Assembly (NCBI GenBank): GCA_025055435.1
Contig: JANWWN010000028.1
Location: 1 to 39,311 of the forward strand
Direction: 5' to 3'
Length of the DNA: 39,311 nt
DNA from: Cyclobacteriaceae bacterium
Lineage (GTDB): Bacteria; Bacteroidota; Bacteroidia; Cytophagales; Cyclobacteriaceae
Both the position numbers and the translations under genes were made by a program. A model generated the notes under the pieces. It saw only the letters and a list, made by a program, of their open reading frames with translations, was not told the origin of the DNA and did no database searches. Each line of letters starts with the position of its first letter. Within the stretch, counting starts at the first letter, position 1. Positions 26,654 to 34,535 of this stretch are shown one piece after another.

Positions 26654-27879
26654 TGTCTCATTTCTGTTTGTTCGCTTAAAAGTTTATTGACAATTTCATT
26701 AAACTGTTCCACCCATTCATCGAAATGTTTACCTGTGCCGGGACCTGAGAATCCCGTGTGGATGTGTTTCACCTTTCCGTCTTTTCCGATTAAAATGGTG
26801 GTGGGAAAAGCAATTACATCATTCAATGCGGGCAATGTTTGTGCTGCCTTCGCCTTGTCACTTACCCCGGCAATCAGAATCGGGTACGCGACGTTAAGCT
26901 TTTGCTTAAGGATTTTTACCCTGCGGGCGGCGTATTCAAAATCATCTTTTTGCTCATAAGCCAGACCGATGATTTCAACACCGCGATGCCTGTTGCCCGG
27001 ATACCACTTGGCCAGAAATGCCGTCTCATCCACACAATTAGGACACCACGTTCCGAGAAGTTGCACAATAACTACTTTATTTCGAAACATTTCATCCTGG
27101 AGGGATACGGGTTTACCTGATACATCAGGGAAAGTAAATTCCAGCTTTTCATAGCCCTCTCTAAGATAGGTAAGGGATTCTGCAGGAGGAAGCTTGGCTT
27201 TTTCATTTCTTACACCCCGCCACGGACGATTTCGGCTGCGGCCCAGCCAGTGTGTTCCGGTAATTGAATCGCCTTTTAAGGTGGCGTTGAAAAGGTACAC
27301 ATGGTTGCCATCAAGTGCACTGAGCCACAGCGTATCCCTGACAATATTCCCTTCAAGATACCTGTAATCTCCATAGGGAGTTAAAAACGTGCCTTCAGCG
27401 TAATTTCCTTTTTGGCGGACAATAAAAACCGCAGGAACGGTGTTATCAGGGTTAATAAATTCTACCGCATACGTGCCGGTGAAATCCGGATGTATATGTG
27501 TGTTTGTATCAGAGGTTATGAAACGAAAAGATTGGCCGTGAATAGCCTGAAAGGGTATGCGATAATTATCCGCATAATGAATTGTAAAATATCCTCTGAG
27601 TGCTTCTTTGCTGCAGGCAGCTCTGAATGATGCATCGAACACAGGGAAGTATATATTTACTGAATCACCGGAAAAAGTCAGGCTGTCTAATCTTATTCGC
27701 TCGGAAGCATTATGAAGGGTAAATGCATACTTATCTTTTTCCCTTGATATATCGAAAACAAACGGAAGTTCCCTGTTTTGAATGAATAACGTGCCGCGCC
27801 AGATACCTGTTGACAGTTTCGGGTCTTCAGGCCGGCATGACACCATGATGAGGAGAAGATAAAAAAGAATTCGCTTCAT
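26650..27879 (-). CDS. TlpA-like thioredoxin-fold lipoprotein
   Basis: 409 aa. The lipoprotein signal ends at MVSC with C15. The first ~225 residues form a beta-rich domain with two similar sections, each beginning with a GxW/GTY pattern ([19 protein letters not shown]), as in Bacteroidota TlpA/ResA relatives with N-terminal DUF4369-like or lipocalin-like domains. Residues ~245-400 are a thioredoxin fold with the redox pair C279-PN-C282 in LLGTWCPNC and a cis-Pro-like FPTTILIG. It is likely an envelope thiol-disulfide reductase. It is upstream of and overlaps mnmA. Confidence 0.85.
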   Translation of the reverse strand: MKRILFYLLLIMVSCRPEDPKLSTGIWRGTLFIQNRELPFVFDISREKDKYAFTLHNASERIRLDSLTFSGDSVNIYFPVFDASFRAACSKEALRGYFTIHYADNYRIPFQAIHGQSFRFITSDTNTHIHPDFTGTYAVEFINPDNTVPAVFIVRQKGNYAEGTFLTPYGDYRYLEGNIVRDTLWLSALDGNHVYLFNATLKGDSITGTHWLGRSRNRPWRGVRNEKAKLPPAESLTYLREGYEKLEFTFPDVSGKPVSLQDEMFRNKVVIVQLLGTWCPNCVDETAFLAKWYPGNRHRGVEIIGLAYEQKDDFEYAARRVKILKQKLNVAYPILIAGVSDKAKAAQTLPALNDVIAFPTTILIGKDGKVKHIHTGFSGPGTGKHFDEWVEQFNEIVNKLLSEQTEMRQ

Positions 27880-27887
27880 GGCAGCTG

Positions 27888-27895
27888 CAAAGCTA
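27888..27895 (-). promoter_or_regulatory. candidate -7 element for the TlpA-like/mnmA operon
   Basis: On the minus strand TAGCTTTG matches the Bacteroidota -7 consensus TAnnTTTG exactly. The -33 position at 19-bp spacing reads TTTC rather than TTTG. The element ends 8 bases before the ATG at 27879, so the transcript would be nearly leaderless. Confidence 0.4.
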
Positions 27896-27927
27896 CCACA
27901 ACGTACGGGTAAGCGAAAATGTTCAGA

Positions 27928-28107
27928 TTATTCAGTGGAAGACCGGCCGGATTTCCTTTGATTGTGACTTTGTGCCAGCGACCGGATAGGCTTTAAAAGC
28001 TCCGGCATGCTCAAACCATCGAACCAGCCGGTCATCAGTAAGGTAATGAAAACCAAGGCTGAGTAAACCAGGGTAAGAACGGTTAAACCTGCTGCTAACT
28101 TTTCCAT
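27928..28107 (-). CDS. small single-helix membrane protein, unknown function
   Basis: 59 aa: MEKLAAGLTVLTLVYSALVF begins a single membrane helix, followed by a polar basic tail (SLAQSHNQRKSGRSSTE). I do not recognise the family. The start is fixed by a strong Shine-Dalgarno (AAAGGAGG, minus strand, 28112-28119) four bases upstream of the ATG. The reading frame continues upstream, but the extension has no start of comparable quality. It is divergent from hsp20, whose leader carries the same AAAGGAGG, which suggests related expression, possibly stress-linked. Confidence 0.6.
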   Translation of the reverse strand: MEKLAAGLTVLTLVYSALVFITLLMTGWFDGLSMPELLKPIRSLAQSHNQRKSGRSSTE

Positions 28108-28111
28108 AGTT

Positions 28112-28119
28112 CCTCCTTT
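28112..28119 (-). promoter_or_regulatory. strong Shine-Dalgarno of the small membrane protein
   Basis: AAAGGAGG on the minus strand, spaced 4 bases (AACT) from the ATG at 28107. Consensus-strength sites like this are rare in Bacteroidota, and this one decides the start. Confidence 0.75.
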
Positions 28120-28316
28120 CTTTAACCATGAAAACTTTAACACCAGATTCGCCCAATGATTTACAAAACCCGTGCCGTCAGGTTTTAAAGAAAAAATTGA
28201 CAGAAGCTCTGTAAAAGTGTCCTTCTCCAAAGCCACTAAAACGAAAATTTGTCATTGGATTTACCTGATAAGCGGTTAAAATCTTCCCGGCACAAAGGTT
28301 GTAAATGCTTCAGGTG

Positions 28317-28332
28317 AAACAGGCGCCTGTTT
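28317..28332. promoter_or_regulatory. 16-bp perfect palindrome upstream of hsp20
   Basis: AAACAGGCGCCTGTTT is perfectly self-complementary without a spacer. It lies between the small membrane protein gene and hsp20. It overlaps TTTG (28330-28333), which is followed after exactly 19 bases by TAAACCTA (28353-28360), a poor -7 match. If that is the hsp20 promoter, the palindrome would cover its -33 element, as expected for a repressor operator. Confidence 0.5.
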
Positions 28333-28366
28333 GAAACAACAGTAAAACATACTAAACCTAAAAAAG

Positions 28367-28374
28367 AAAGGAGG
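28367..28374 (+). promoter_or_regulatory. strong Shine-Dalgarno of hsp20
   Basis: AAAGGAGG, 8 bases before the ATG at 28383. An out-of-frame ATG at 28379 lies between them; translation from it gives an unrelated peptide, so 28383 is the start. Confidence 0.8.
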
Positions 28375-28382
28375 GTTGATGT

Positions 28383-28841
28383 ATGAAAAGCCTGGTAAAA
28401 ACTAACGGTTCGCTGTTTCCTTCCATTCCTTCGCTGTTCGATGATTTCTGGATGAGGGACCTGTTCGACTGGTCATTGGGTAACTGGCGCATGGCCGGTT
28501 CCACGCTGCCAGCTGTAAACATCATTGAAACCAATGATGATTTCCAGATTGAAGTGGCAGCTCCCGGAATGAAGCGGGACGACTTTAAAGTTGAACTGGA
28601 TAACAACACACTCATCATTTCATCGGAGCGCGAAGAGAAATCGGAAGAAAAAGACAAAGCCGGCAATTACACCCGCAGGGAGTTCAGCTATCAGTCGTTC
28701 CAGCGCAGCTTTGCCCTGCCTGAGAACATGGTAGATGGCGAAAAGATATCCGCAAAATACAAGGACGGCATTCTGTACATTACCGTTCCGAAGCGTGAAG
28801 AAGCCAAGCTGAAACCTGCGCGTCAGATTGCCGTAGCATAA
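28383..28841 (+). CDS. Hsp20 family small heat-shock protein
   Basis: 152 aa with an alpha-crystallin domain (about 40-140): the segment PAVNIIETNDDFQIEVAAPGMKRDDFKV, the A-x-Y-KDGILYITVPK signature near residue 130, and a C-terminal RQIAVA containing the I-x-V anchor used in oligomer assembly. It is an ATP-independent chaperone that holds unfolding proteins. The strong Shine-Dalgarno and the upstream palindrome suggest tight, inducible control. It ends in a rho-independent terminator. Confidence 0.93.
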   Translation: MKSLVKTNGSLFPSIPSLFDDFWMRDLFDWSLGNWRMAGSTLPAVNIIETNDDFQIEVAAPGMKRDDFKVELDNNTLIISSEREEKSEEKDKAGNYTRREFSYQSFQRSFALPENMVDGEKISAKYKDGILYITVPKREEAKLKPARQIAVA

Positions 28842-28860
28842 TGCTGTTCAAACAGCAAAG

Positions 28861-28890
28861 TGCCTGCCTTTCCGAAGGCAGGCATTTTTA
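28861..28890 (+). terminator. rho-independent terminator after hsp20
   Basis: TGCCTGCCTT (28861-28870) pairs perfectly with AAGGCAGGCA (28875-28884) around a TCCG loop and is followed by TTTTTA and further T residues. It may also serve the convergent AraC gene, though the opposite strand has a weaker T tract. Confidence 0.9.
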
Positions 28891-28909
28891 TTTTTCCTTG
28901 TAAGGAAGT

Positions 28910-29806
28910 TTACTGGGATTTCCTGACCCGTAAACTCATCAGGTATTTTTTGGGTGTTATGCCAAACTTCTTTTTAAAGGCGGCTATAAAATGACTGGGA
29001 TTGGAATATCCGATTTGATAGGCTACTTCATTGACGTGCAGGGTACCTTTATCAAGCAGGAGGCGCGCATAATCCAGTTTGTGACTTAACAGATAACCGT
29101 ACACGGTAGCTCCGTAAATTTCCTTGAATCCGGTTTTAAGTTGATACTCATTCAATCCGCAGTGCCTTGCCAGTTGCCGCAGCGAAGGTGGATTGTCCAT
29201 GTGCTGAAGCAGATAATCTTTGGCTGTTTTGATTTTACGAACAACTTCTTCGTCCTTTAAAAAGGGACATGCTTCCGTGTCGGGCGTTTTGGTTGAAAAA
29301 TACAGACTGAGGATTTCCAGCATCTTACCTCGCGAAAACAACGACATGGCATGCTCGCTCAGTTGCACGCTGAACAACTGATTCAGCACCATCTGCAACA
29401 TGGGCGCTGTTACCTTCTCTTCATAGTACTTCCGGTTCACGTTTTCCGGCTTTAAAAAGGGTAGCGGCTCGTGGATGAATAATTCGTGCAGGTAATCCAA
29501 CTCCATAGAAAGCCAAACCAGCCTGGTTTTATCGTTGCAACCCAACTCAAACTGAACATCTGCTTCCGGATTATAAATCAGGTAATGACTTTGTCCGGCC
29601 AGTTCGCGCGCATAATGGGCACTAAAGCGTAGCACCACAGTAGCATCGAGATTGAAAAGAAAGTGCACTTTTCTGCGGCCAAAAATACAGGGGATACTGC
29701 CTTCGGCGGCCGCAAGGATAAGGTAACTGAAACGGGCTTTGGGTTCCTCCAGGTAATTTATCCACTTACGGGTATTTTTTACGGACTCTGCAAGCTCTTC
29801 CAACAT
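28910..29806 (-). CDS. AraC family transcriptional regulator, PchR-like
   Basis: 298 aa. The N-terminal ~195 residues are a poorly conserved sensor region. The C-terminal ~95 residues carry the double helix-turn-helix of AraC proteins: SLRQLARHCGLNEYQLKTGFKEIYG and then VNEVAYQIGYSNPSHFIAAFKKKFGITPKKYL. The arrangement resembles PchR-type regulators of siderophore or heme receptor genes, and it is divergent from a TonB receptor. I infer that it activates that receptor in response to iron or the imported ligand. A TATTTTTG box (TAnnTTTG, minus strand, 29849-29856) may be its -7 element. Confidence 0.88.
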   Translation of the reverse strand: MLEELAESVKNTRKWINYLEEPKARFSYLILAAAEGSIPCIFGRRKVHFLFNLDATVVLRFSAHYARELAGQSHYLIYNPEADVQFELGCNDKTRLVWLSMELDYLHELFIHEPLPFLKPENVNRKYYEEKVTAPMLQMVLNQLFSVQLSEHAMSLFSRGKMLEILSLYFSTKTPDTEACPFLKDEEVVRKIKTAKDYLLQHMDNPPSLRQLARHCGLNEYQLKTGFKEIYGATVYGYLLSHKLDYARLLLDKGTLHVNEVAYQIGYSNPSHFIAAFKKKFGITPKKYLMSLRVRKSQ

Positions 29807-29988
29807 GGACAGGTTATTAAAAATGCCAAATTAGATTTGAATTTTTTGCAAAAATACCGCTTTATGAAAAAAATATACCTCTACTTACTTTGCCTGAAGA
29901 TGATTTTAATCAGGTGTTATTAATTCTACTTTGATGGGTATTTTTAAAGGAAATCGCAGCTCACTTTTGCGGCCGGTAACCGCGAAGT
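29807..29988. promoter_or_regulatory. divergent regulatory region between AraC regulator and TonB receptor
   Basis: 182 bp of A/T-rich sequence. Visible elements are TAGATTTG on the plus strand (29832-29839) and TATTTTTG on the minus strand (29849-29856), both perfect TAnnTTTG boxes without a good -33 partner. There is also a dyad CCTGA...TCAGG (29893-29897 and 29910-29914) that could be an AraC site. ATTAATTCTA (29919-29928) is also found in the palindrome upstream of the chelatase-like gene. Confidence 0.45.
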
Positions 29989-32013
29989 ATGAGATTTTTT
30001 CCCTGGTTTTATCTGATTCTTTTTACTGCCTATGGCCAGCAAACCGATTCGTTAAAAAGCACCGAACTGGAAGAGGTGGTTATCACTGGTCAGTTTGAGC
30101 CGCAGTCGGCCCGCAGGTCGGTATATCAGGTGCGAACCATACCGATGGAACAATTTGCTCAGCGCGGTGCCACCCGCCTGCAGGACGTTCTTAATACACA
30201 GCTTAATATCCGGTTCAGTCAGGACCTGGCTTTAGGTGGTTCCAACCTTTCTTTACAGGGTTTATCCGGTCAGAATGTTAAAGTATTGATTGACGGTATG
30301 CCGATGGTAGGCCGGCAGGGAACATCCAACGAAATCAACATCAATCAAATCAATATTCAATCAATTGAGCGCATTGAAATCATCGAAGGTCCCATGTCAG
30401 TAGTGTATGGAGCCGATGCGCTGGCGGGGGTTATTAACATCGTTACCCGTAAGACTGAGGAAAACCGGCTGGAACTCACTACTAAAATCCATGAAGAATC
30501 GGCAGGCAGTGAATACGGTTGGAATGAAGGCTTGCACATGCAGCAACTTGGTGTCGGCTATGCAAAAAAACGTTTTCATATCCGCGGCGATTTTACGCAT
30601 AATGATTTTAAGGGTTGGAAGGGTGATGCCACAGGCAGGGAAATGCGGTGGCATCCGAAACGGCAATACTTAGGCAGTGTTATTACCGGCTACCGCAATG
30701 GTCAGCAGTCGGTGCATTACCGGGCCGACGTTCTGTTTGAAGATATTTACAATCCGGGACAGTTTCAGGGCGGTGAGGCGCTGGACCAGAATTATTATAC
30801 AACGCGACTGATGCAGCAAGTCCAGGGCAACTGGACTGCCGGTGAAAAATGGTTGTTTAATTCGGCTGTTGCCCATACAGCTTTCGAACGGCAGACACAG
30901 TCTGTAGTGGTAAACGAAACTACAGGTGCGCGGACGCTTTCTTTGGGCGAGGGGCATCAGGATGTAACGCGGTTTAACGGAGTAACCTGGCGGTCCACCG
31001 GTACTTATAAAATCCATAATCGGCTTTCCTTACAACCCGGTGTAGATATTAACCTGGAGTCGGGAAGCGGGGGGCGCATAAAGGAAGGGGTGCAGCGCCT
31101 GTCCGATTATGCCGTGTTTTTATCAGCCGAATGGAAAGCCACACCCAGATTATCGTTGCGGCCCGGCATACGAACTATGTACAACTCGGTATATGCTGCA
31201 CCTCCGATTATTCCATCGGTTAATGCAAAAATTGAGTTGAATGAAAAGTCGGATGTGCGGCTGGCCTATGGCCGGGGATTTCGGGCGCCTTCTATCCGCG
31301 AATTGTATTTCGATTTCTTCGATGCCAGTCATGCCATTGAAGGAAACACAGACCTTAAACCTGAGCTCTCGCACAGCTACAACGCCTCGTGGAACTATCG
31401 TTCGATGTTTTTAAACCGGTATCGGGCTACCACCTCAGCGAGTGCCTTCTATAATGATGTATCGAACATGATTGGCTATGGCCAAAAGCCCGGAAACAGC
31501 CTGGTTACTACCTATCTTAATATTGACCGGTTTAAAACGACAGGTTTTACTGTAAATCAGGCGATTTACGCGGGCATCCTGGAGTACAATGTGGGTGCAG
31601 GCATAACCGGAAGATACAACCAACTTCGTGAAGATTATGCCAGCGTACCTGAGTTTGTATGGTCGCCTGAGGTCAACGGTTCGGTTGTTTTCAACAGTAA
31701 GAATAAGAAATTCAATGCATCGGTATATTATAAGTTTACCGGCAAAACACCGTATTACCAGTTAATAAATGACGGAAGCGGCAATCAGATTCCAAAACTT
31801 GCTGAGCTAGACTCATTTCACTGGGCCGATGTTACCGTGAGTCACCGGTTAGGAAGACACTTTATCCTGGCTGGTGGCGTTCGAAATTTGTTTGACGTAG
31901 TTGCAATTAACAACACCGGTGTAGGTGGCGGAGCGCACAGTTCGGCCGGCCCCAGGCCAATAGGAAACGGAAGGTCTTACTTTTTTAATCTTACCTATTC
32001 TTTAAACCAATAA
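29989..32013 (+). CDS. TonB-dependent outer-membrane receptor, heme-receptor-like (HmuR type)
   Basis: 674 aa with a signal peptide (about 1-17), a TonB-box-like ELEEVVITGQ (about 27-35), a plug domain (about 40-155, with RIEIIEGPMSVVYGADALAGVINI) and a 22-strand barrel ending in an aromatic-rich C-terminus. FRAP at 431-434 and NTDL at 453-456 flank H448. This matches the FRAP/NPNL-with-His signature of heme receptors. The downstream HmuY-family gene, 11 bases away, supports heme or a related tetrapyrrole as substrate. The BtuB/siderophore receptor subfamily cannot be excluded. Confidence 0.85.
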   Translation: MRFFPWFYLILFTAYGQQTDSLKSTELEEVVITGQFEPQSARRSVYQVRTIPMEQFAQRGATRLQDVLNTQLNIRFSQDLALGGSNLSLQGLSGQNVKVLIDGMPMVGRQGTSNEININQINIQSIERIEIIEGPMSVVYGADALAGVINIVTRKTEENRLELTTKIHEESAGSEYGWNEGLHMQQLGVGYAKKRFHIRGDFTHNDFKGWKGDATGREMRWHPKRQYLGSVITGYRNGQQSVHYRADVLFEDIYNPGQFQGGEALDQNYYTTRLMQQVQGNWTAGEKWLFNSAVAHTAFERQTQSVVVNETTGARTLSLGEGHQDVTRFNGVTWRSTGTYKIHNRLSLQPGVDINLESGSGGRIKEGVQRLSDYAVFLSAEWKATPRLSLRPGIRTMYNSVYAAPPIIPSVNAKIELNEKSDVRLAYGRGFRAPSIRELYFDFFDASHAIEGNTDLKPELSHSYNASWNYRSMFLNRYRATTSASAFYNDVSNMIGYGQKPGNSLVTTYLNIDRFKTTGFTVNQAIYAGILEYNVGAGITGRYNQLREDYASVPEFVWSPEVNGSVVFNSKNKKFNASVYYKFTGKTPYYQLINDGSGNQIPKLAELDSFHWADVTVSHRLGRHFILAGGVRNLFDVVAINNTGVGGGAHSSAGPRPIGNGRSYFFNLTYSLNQ

Positions 32014-32024
32014 ACCAATTAACC

Positions 32025-33461
32025 ATGATGAATAAACTGATTATTAGCATTTGTGTTGTGGGATGTTCCCTGTTGTTCCTTACAGGATGTAAGGAGGATG
32101 TTTCGCTTCCGGATAATCTGGTTCAGTTTGAATCCGATACCATAGGTATCAGTGAAGATGAAAACGATGTACCTATAACCATTACCTTGTCGCGGGCGGT
32201 TTCGACAGAGTCTGTGCTGACGATACAGTTGCAAACAGATGGTGTAACCTACGGCACGGATTTTACAACTAATCCGCCTGCTTCCGACGGAGTACTTACA
32301 CTTACTGTTCCGGCCAATTCAGCCAATGCACAGTTTACAATAACTAAAAGTTCAGGTGTATTACTTGACGGAGACGAGACAATAACTTTTAGCATTACCA
32401 ATGCACCTTCACCATTAGTAATCGGTCCGCGTGCACAACTGACCGTTTCGTTTTCTGAAATTATTGCTTCTTCGGGTAGTATGGAAATTAACGGTGGAGG
32501 ACCTACCTACCCCAACCGTGTATTCATTGATTTGAGTGCCAACCGGCAAACTGCGGTGCAACGCACTACCTGGGACCTGGCGTTTTACACCGGAAGTGAT
32601 TTTAAAGTTCTGCTCAACTCATCCAACGGCATGATGGCCCGTGCATTGAACAAAACCGATTTGAATGCCGTTACGGCTTCTGACACCGTTGGATGGGGCC
32701 GCCAGCTTTCGTTATCGGCTGTCTTTTCCGCCCTCGTTAATCCCACACCCGAATGGGTTGCCCAGTCAATTAACTGGATTGACAATCCTTCCAATCCACT
32801 TGGCGATCCGGCAATCGATCCTATATCGGCAACCGCATCCGAAAACAAGGTGTATATTGTTAACCGCGGTACCGGCCCGGGATCTACGCCTCCGGCACTT
32901 GGCTGGAAAAAGATACGTATTCTGCGCAACGGAGGCGGGTACACCCTTCAGTTTGCTGATATTGCGGCAACTACTTTCACGGAAGTTCAGATTAGCAAGA
33001 ATACGCAGTTTGGATTTATCTATGTAAGTCTTTCAAACGGTGCGGTGGTTAACGTTGAGCCGCCTATACAGCGCTGGGATATTGCCTGGAACGGATTTAC
33101 CGGTACTACTCCGTTTAATTCTACCAATCTGGGTACAATAACTGTTCCGTATTATTATCAGGATATGATTATTCAGAATTTAACCGGAGTGGAAACGGCT
33201 CAGGTGCTTACCAGCACGGTTACCTACGAGGCATTTGCTGAAGCGAATCTTGCCTCGGTTGATTTTACGAATCAAAATCAAATTCGGATCGGATCGAACT
33301 GGCGAACAACTTTTGGAGGTGCTTCGGTTCGTACCGATCGCTTCTATGTGATTAAAGACCAAGCAGGAAATTATTATAAGCTTCGGTTTACGGCGCTCAC
33401 CACCGATGGCCAGCGCGGAAGACCAAGGTTTGAGTTCGCATTGGTGAAGAGAGGAAGTTAA
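32025..33461 (+). CDS. HmuY-family lipoprotein with N-terminal Calx-beta-like domain
   Basis: 478 aa. The lipoprotein signal ends at LTGC (C22), followed by KED, which resembles the surface-export signal of Bacteroidota lipoproteins. Residues ~32-145 look like a Calx-beta domain (SEDENDVPITITLSRA...LDGDETITFSITNA). Residues ~150-478 match HmuY: RTTWDLAFYTGSDFKVLLN, KVYIVNRG, GYTLQFADI, PPIQRWDIAWNG, RIGSNWRTT, and RFYVIKDQAGNYYKLRF. HmuY captures heme at the surface and passes it to HmuR. I find no histidine anywhere in this protein, so the bis-His coordination of P. gingivalis HmuY is impossible. M203/M204 (after LLNSSNG) and M381 are possible ligands, as in Met-using homologues. Confidence 0.87.
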   Translation: MMNKLIISICVVGCSLLFLTGCKEDVSLPDNLVQFESDTIGISEDENDVPITITLSRAVSTESVLTIQLQTDGVTYGTDFTTNPPASDGVLTLTVPANSANAQFTITKSSGVLLDGDETITFSITNAPSPLVIGPRAQLTVSFSEIIASSGSMEINGGGPTYPNRVFIDLSANRQTAVQRTTWDLAFYTGSDFKVLLNSSNGMMARALNKTDLNAVTASDTVGWGRQLSLSAVFSALVNPTPEWVAQSINWIDNPSNPLGDPAIDPISATASENKVYIVNRGTGPGSTPPALGWKKIRILRNGGGYTLQFADIAATTFTEVQISKNTQFGFIYVSLSNGAVVNVEPPIQRWDIAWNGFTGTTPFNSTNLGTITVPYYYQDMIIQNLTGVETAQVLTSTVTYEAFAEANLASVDFTNQNQIRIGSNWRTTFGGASVRTDRFYVIKDQAGNYYKLRFTALTTDGQRGRPRFEFALVKRGS

Positions 33462-33477
33462 GTAGTATGTTGTTAGC

Positions 33478-33509
33478 AAAAAAGCCGGAGTTATGCTCCG
33501 GCTTTTTTT
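33478..33509. terminator. rho-independent terminator after the HmuY gene
   Basis: AAAGCCGGAG (33481-33490) pairs with CTCCGGCTTT (33496-33505) around TTATG, with an A tract before and seven T residues in the right arm and beyond. Symmetric enough to work in both directions. Confidence 0.9.
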
Positions 33510-33527
33510 ATTTAAGGGTTGCAGATA

Positions 33528-33679
33528 TTCGACCCTTTGAGGGTCGGTTTACAAATGTTTATGGAGCCACAAATGTTCAATCCCTTCGGGATGGTTCAGG
33601 CAGCAGGATCTGAAGGACTCCAAATATTTACAGGATTATGGTTGTTAAGATTTTCCGACCCGGAAAAGGTTGTATGTTC
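33528..33679 (+). repeat. hairpin-rich repeat, copy A
   Basis: First of two diverged direct copies offset by exactly 230 bp. It begins TTCGACCCTTTGAGGGTCGG and contains a series of small hairpins: CGACCC-TTTGA-GGGTCG (33530-33546), ATCCC-TTC-GGGAT (33580-33592), a degenerate GGATCT-GAA-GGACTCC segment, and CCGACCC-GGAAAAGG near 33655. Open frames crossing it encode low-complexity FDPLRV/FNPFGM-type peptides that reflect the repeat, not a gene. I see no transposase. It resembles intergenic palindromic elements I recall from other Bacteroidota. Confidence 0.75.
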
Positions 33680-33757
33680 AATGCTTAGAGCATCGGAGGT
33701 TATCCGGAATTTCGGCCGGGGAATTCGATATACTTCACATGAAGAATGACTGGGACG

Positions 33758-33908
33758 TTCGACCCTTTGAGGGTCGGTTTATAAATGTTTATGGAGCTAC
33801 AAAATGTTTAATACTTTCGGGTTGGTTCAAGGGATGGAATCCGAAGGATTCCAATAAGTATAGGCTTAAGGGTTTAAATTATCCGACCCTGAAAGGGTGG
33901 CATGTCCG
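33758..33908 (+). repeat. hairpin-rich repeat, copy B
   Basis: Second copy, nearly identical to copy A for the first ~40 bases and then diverging while keeping the same hairpin order: CGACCC-TTTGA-GGGTCG (33760-33776), ACTTTCGGGT-like, GGAATCC-GAA-GGATTCC (a perfect 7-bp stem near 33835-33851) and ACCCT-GAA-AGGGT near 33885-33897. After it, GTTTTCC-TAAAT-GGAAAAC (33921-33939) forms another hairpin without a clear T tract. The 78 bp between the copies contain CCGG/GGCCGG-rich sequence (33703-33721) that may belong to the unit. Confidence 0.75.
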
Positions 33909-33968
33909 GACTGAGTTTGTGTTTTCCTAAATGGAAAACAGGTAATCTGTTTACTAAAGATTTTGAAA

Positions 33969-34535
33969 TTATTGCTGGGCAATTTCAAACAGGATCAACG
34001 CTACAACGGGTAACAGAAATCCGGCACCTACAAACCATTTGCCGCGTCCGCCCAAACCGTTTTTTCCTTTAAGAATGAACAATCCGGTGATGCTTATCAG
34101 GATGAGCATCACGCCAAAAATATCAGCCACCCATTTCCAGCCTTTCAGGCTGTTGCGATGCAGTACGTTGGCATGGTAAAATATTGGTCTGCGGGAAATT
34201 TTTTCATATAAACCTGTGCCGTCATGAAGATCAATTAGCAACGAGGCGTTGTCGTAATAAATTTTTACTTTGCCTGGTGAGGGAATATCATACACCTTAT
34301 ATTGTTTTTCGTTAACCAGTTTACTCCATGCGGTAATTTGCTGAGGTGTGATTTCAGCCGGAGGAACCCGGATTTCTTTTTTAACTATGATGAAATCCGG
34401 ATTCCAGTCGTCAATGTGATTGAGTGCGATGCCTGATAAACAATAAATAATTATCAGGGCCGATAAAAAATACCCTACATCGCGGTGGGTAACGATGTTC
34501 AATTTGCGCAGTTTCCGGCTGAACTCTTTATTCAT
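33969..34535 (-). CDS. PepSY-associated TM helix (PepSY_TM) membrane protein
   Basis: 188 aa. Membrane helix 1 (about 18-40) starts after THRDVGYFLS. A periplasmic PepSY-like portion (about 45-118) follows. Helix 2 (about 133-155) comes after IFYHANVLHRNSLKGWKWVADI, and a third hydrophobic helix lies at the C-terminus (about 167-186). Histidines H17, H40, H121 and H126 lie at helix ends where PepSY_TM proteins such as FoxB hold b-type heme. Relatives occur in iron-uptake loci as reductases. Its start overlaps the stop of the chelatase-like lipoprotein gene by ATGA, implying joint function. Confidence 0.75.
   Translation of the reverse strand: MNKEFSRKLRKLNIVTHRDVGYFLSALIIIYCLSGIALNHIDDWNPDFIIVKKEIRVPPAEITPQQITAWSKLVNEKQYKVYDIPSPGKVKIYYDNASLLIDLHDGTGLYEKISRRPIFYHANVLHRNSLKGWKWVADIFGVMLILISITGLFILKGKNGLGGRGKWFVGAGFLLPVVALILFEIAQQ

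Noticed and set aside
28108-28236. 43-residue upstream extension of the 59-aa membrane protein
   Set aside because: A strong Shine-Dalgarno sits right before the inner ATG; the extension has none.
33528-33908. CRISPR array
   Set aside because: Only two long diverged repeats with internal hairpins; no short regular repeats or unique spacers and no cas genes.
33519-33930. Two overlapping open frames of 76 and 86 codons on the plus strand
   Set aside because: They are made of the hairpin repeat and its spacer; the peptides repeat the same FDPLRV/FNPFG-like pattern, with no start signal or known domain.
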